Shown here piece by piece: positions 4,782-5,842 of a stretch of 5,842 bases of DNA. Each line of letters begins with the position of its first letter. The first letter of the stretch is position 1. The stretch is from an uncultured bacterium (lineage in GTDB: Bacteria > Cyanobacteriota > Vampirovibrionia > Gastranaerophilales > Gastranaerophilaceae), in contig CAMAGQ010000101.1 of NCBI GenBank assembly GCA_945833895.1, positions 1 to 5,842 on the forward strand, given 5' to 3'. The translations under genes and the position numbers were made by a program. Below the pieces are notes generated by a model, which was not told the DNA's origin, did no database searches, and was given only the letters and a program-made list of their open reading frames with translations.

Positions 4782-5591
4782 ATGGCTTCAATGATAGATG
4801 CGTTTCGTGACGCATTTAGTGAAAGATTTGCATACGCAAAAATTGTACTATTCGCAATTCCGGTATATTTTGTTGCTCATTTTTTCATGATTGGACAAAT
4901 GGCGTTATTTAACACTTTCGCTCCGATATTGCTAATATTGATATTTGGGCTGTTTACGCAGGCAATTTATAATGTTAAAGCGAATAAACAGGAAGTATTG
5001 ACCCTCAACCCGATTTCTTTTATTGTCGGATTGGTAAAAACTCTTGTTGTTCTTCTTCCTGTCGGCTCAATTTTCGGGATGATTGGTTATTATTTGACTA
5101 AATACAATTTCCCAGTGGAAGGCGTTCCGCATTTCAACACGATTTACCATATTATAGTTTGGTTAATCTGCGGTTCAATTATTTTAACTTCATACCTTGC
5201 TTTTGCAAAATTCCAATCAATAAAACAAGGCTTTAATTTCAAGGTTATTTTTGAATCTTGCACAGATGTTTTAGTGCATTTGTTATTCGTAATCCCGCAA
5301 TGGGCAATCGTAAACGCACTGTTAGTCGGGCCGGTAGCATACCTGTTCTTCTTCTTTAAAGTACCGTTTGACCACTGGACATTCGTTGCTTATTGTTCTT
5401 GTGTCGGAGTTATCAATATTTCTATCCTTGGAAATTACTTCGCTCAAGCGGCGACTGAATTTGTAAAAGGTGATGACTCTGAATATCAATTCAATACAAG
5501 TTTCGGAGATGTTACAGGCGATTCTGTCGATGTTGATTTCAAAAGAAATATTATCAATTCGATTTCTAATAACATCAAAGATAAAAAATAA
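4782..5591 (+). CDS. Polytopic membrane protein of unknown function, downstream of pilT
   Basis: This 269-residue protein is probably an inner-membrane protein with about six spans, near residues 19-38, 43-65, 78-105, 120-145, 161-192 and 198-222. A short amphipathic N-terminus (MIDAFRDAFSERFAYAK) precedes the first span. A hydrophilic tail of about 45 residues (225-269), rich in Asp, Ser and Asn, follows the last and is probably cytoplasmic. There is no cleavable signal peptide, no catalytic motif and no transporter signature that I recognise. It is too unlike PilC to be the type IV pilus platform protein, which is longer and has large cytoplasmic domains. It starts 33 nt after the pilT stop with a very strong Shine-Dalgarno site and ends before a bidirectional terminator, so it is likely the last gene of the pilT operon. 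A link to pilus function is suggested only by position. Confidence 0.8.
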   Translation: MASMIDAFRDAFSERFAYAKIVLFAIPVYFVAHFFMIGQMALFNTFAPILLILIFGLFTQAIYNVKANKQEVLTLNPISFIVGLVKTLVVLLPVGSIFGMIGYYLTKYNFPVEGVPHFNTIYHIIVWLICGSIILTSYLAFAKFQSIKQGFNFKVIFESCTDVLVHLLFVIPQWAIVNALLVGPVAYLFFFFKVPFDHWTFVAYCSCVGVINISILGNYFAQAATEFVKGDDSEYQFNTSFGDVTGDSVDVDFKRNIINSISNNIKDKK

Positions 5592-5619
5592 ATCTCATTT
5601 ATAAGAATGGGGTGACTTG

Positions 5620-5656
5620 TAAAAAAGGTTCTATGAATTACATAGAACCTTTTTTA
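5620..5656. terminator. Bidirectional intrinsic terminator between pilT operon and uvrB
   Basis: A perfect 16-bp stem pairs 5620-5635 with 5641-5656 around the loop AATTA. The core GGTTCTATG is flanked by A6 on the left and T6 on the right, so each strand reads a GC-containing hairpin followed by a T-run. This is the standard layout for stopping two convergent transcripts. The right arm overlaps the uvrB stop codon (5654-5656), so uvrB translation ends inside the terminator stem. Confidence 0.9.
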
Positions 5657-5842
5657 GTCTTTCATTTCTCGTAGTTTTTTCAATTGATCTCTTATTTGAG
5701 CGGCACGTTCAAAGTCCAAAATTTTAGCCGCCTTGTGCATGTCTTTTTCAAGTTTATCAATAAGTTTTGGCAAATCTTTCTTTTCTATACCCAAATCAAT
5801 CATCTCTTCTGCAACAATATCTTCCAAATCCCTGTAACTTGC
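5654..5842 (-). CDS. uvrB: UvrB, excinuclease ABC subunit B, C-terminal fragment
   Basis: Only the last 62 codons are in the window; the rest lies past the right edge. The reading frame is open to the edge and begins ASYRDLEDIV. It continues through AEEMIDLGIEKKDLPKL into the UVR domain (about residues 23-58 of the fragment), with IDKLEKDMHKAAKILDFERA and AAQIRDQLKKLRE, the usual antiparallel helical hairpin. This C-terminal domain of UvrB contacts the matching UVR domain of UvrC during nucleotide excision repair, after UvrA loads UvrB at the lesion. UvrC and a few ClpC-type proteins also carry UVR domains, but there the domain is internal or N-terminal. A UVR domain ending a few residues before the stop, preceded by the acidic linker, fits UvrB. 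It is convergent with the pilT operon and shares its terminator. Confidence 0.88.
   Translation of the reverse strand, partial: ASYRDLEDIVAEEMIDLGIEKKDLPKLIDKLEKDMHKAAKILDFERAAQIRDQLKKLREMKD

Noticed and set aside
1..5842. CRISPR arrays, transposases or insertion sequence ends, phage genes, toxin-antitoxin pairs, tRNA or rRNA genes
   Set aside because: No regularly spaced repeats, transposase motifs, terminal inverted repeats with target duplications, or RNA gene signatures were seen on either strand.

Overview
The window is AT-rich chromosomal DNA with ordinary bacterial housekeeping content. The PilT protein is the best taxonomic clue. Its N-domain wording (WELDFSYGVEGIGRFRVN), its C-terminal AIANLIREAK and its SKP..LKRLI end closely resemble cyanobacterial PilT1 as I remember that family. 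Together with the low GC, the stand-alone recF and the lack of phototrophic genes, this suggests a non-photosynthetic cyanobacterial relative (Vampirovibrionia / Gastranaerophilales type). That placement is inference from recall, not from a search.

Layout. Positions 1-307 are non-coding: an AT-rich stretch, a GC-rich imperfect inverted-repeat element (78-146), a small inverted repeat (193-210) and a promoter (245-279). Next, on the plus strand, come an SLC45/GPH-like major facilitator sugar transporter (308-1681) with a clear intrinsic terminator (1706-1746), and a separately promoted 86-residue protein of unknown function (1886-2146). recF (2188-3303) runs convergently towards that small gene, and a shared hairpin lies between them. 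recF has a TATAAT box only 7 nt before its ATG and no Shine-Dalgarno sequence, so it is probably read from a leaderless mRNA.

Divergent from recF, a strong sigma70-type promoter (3345-3373) drives a likely three-gene operon. It holds an 83-residue unknown protein (3415-3666), the type IV pilus retraction ATPase pilT (3681-4748) and a 269-residue polytopic membrane protein of unknown function (4782-5591). The operon ends at a symmetric bidirectional terminator (5620-5656). That terminator also serves the 3' end of uvrB, which enters from the right edge on the minus strand (5654-5842, C-terminal UVR domain only).

The transporter, recF and uvrB act separately in nutrient uptake and DNA repair. 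The only functional cluster is the pilT operon, where two uncharacterised proteins travel with the pilus retraction motor. I found no CRISPR array, transposase, phage gene, tRNA, rRNA or recognisable defence system, and nothing that clearly amounts to a new multi-gene system. The best leads are the two unknown proteins flanking pilT and the apparently leaderless recF.
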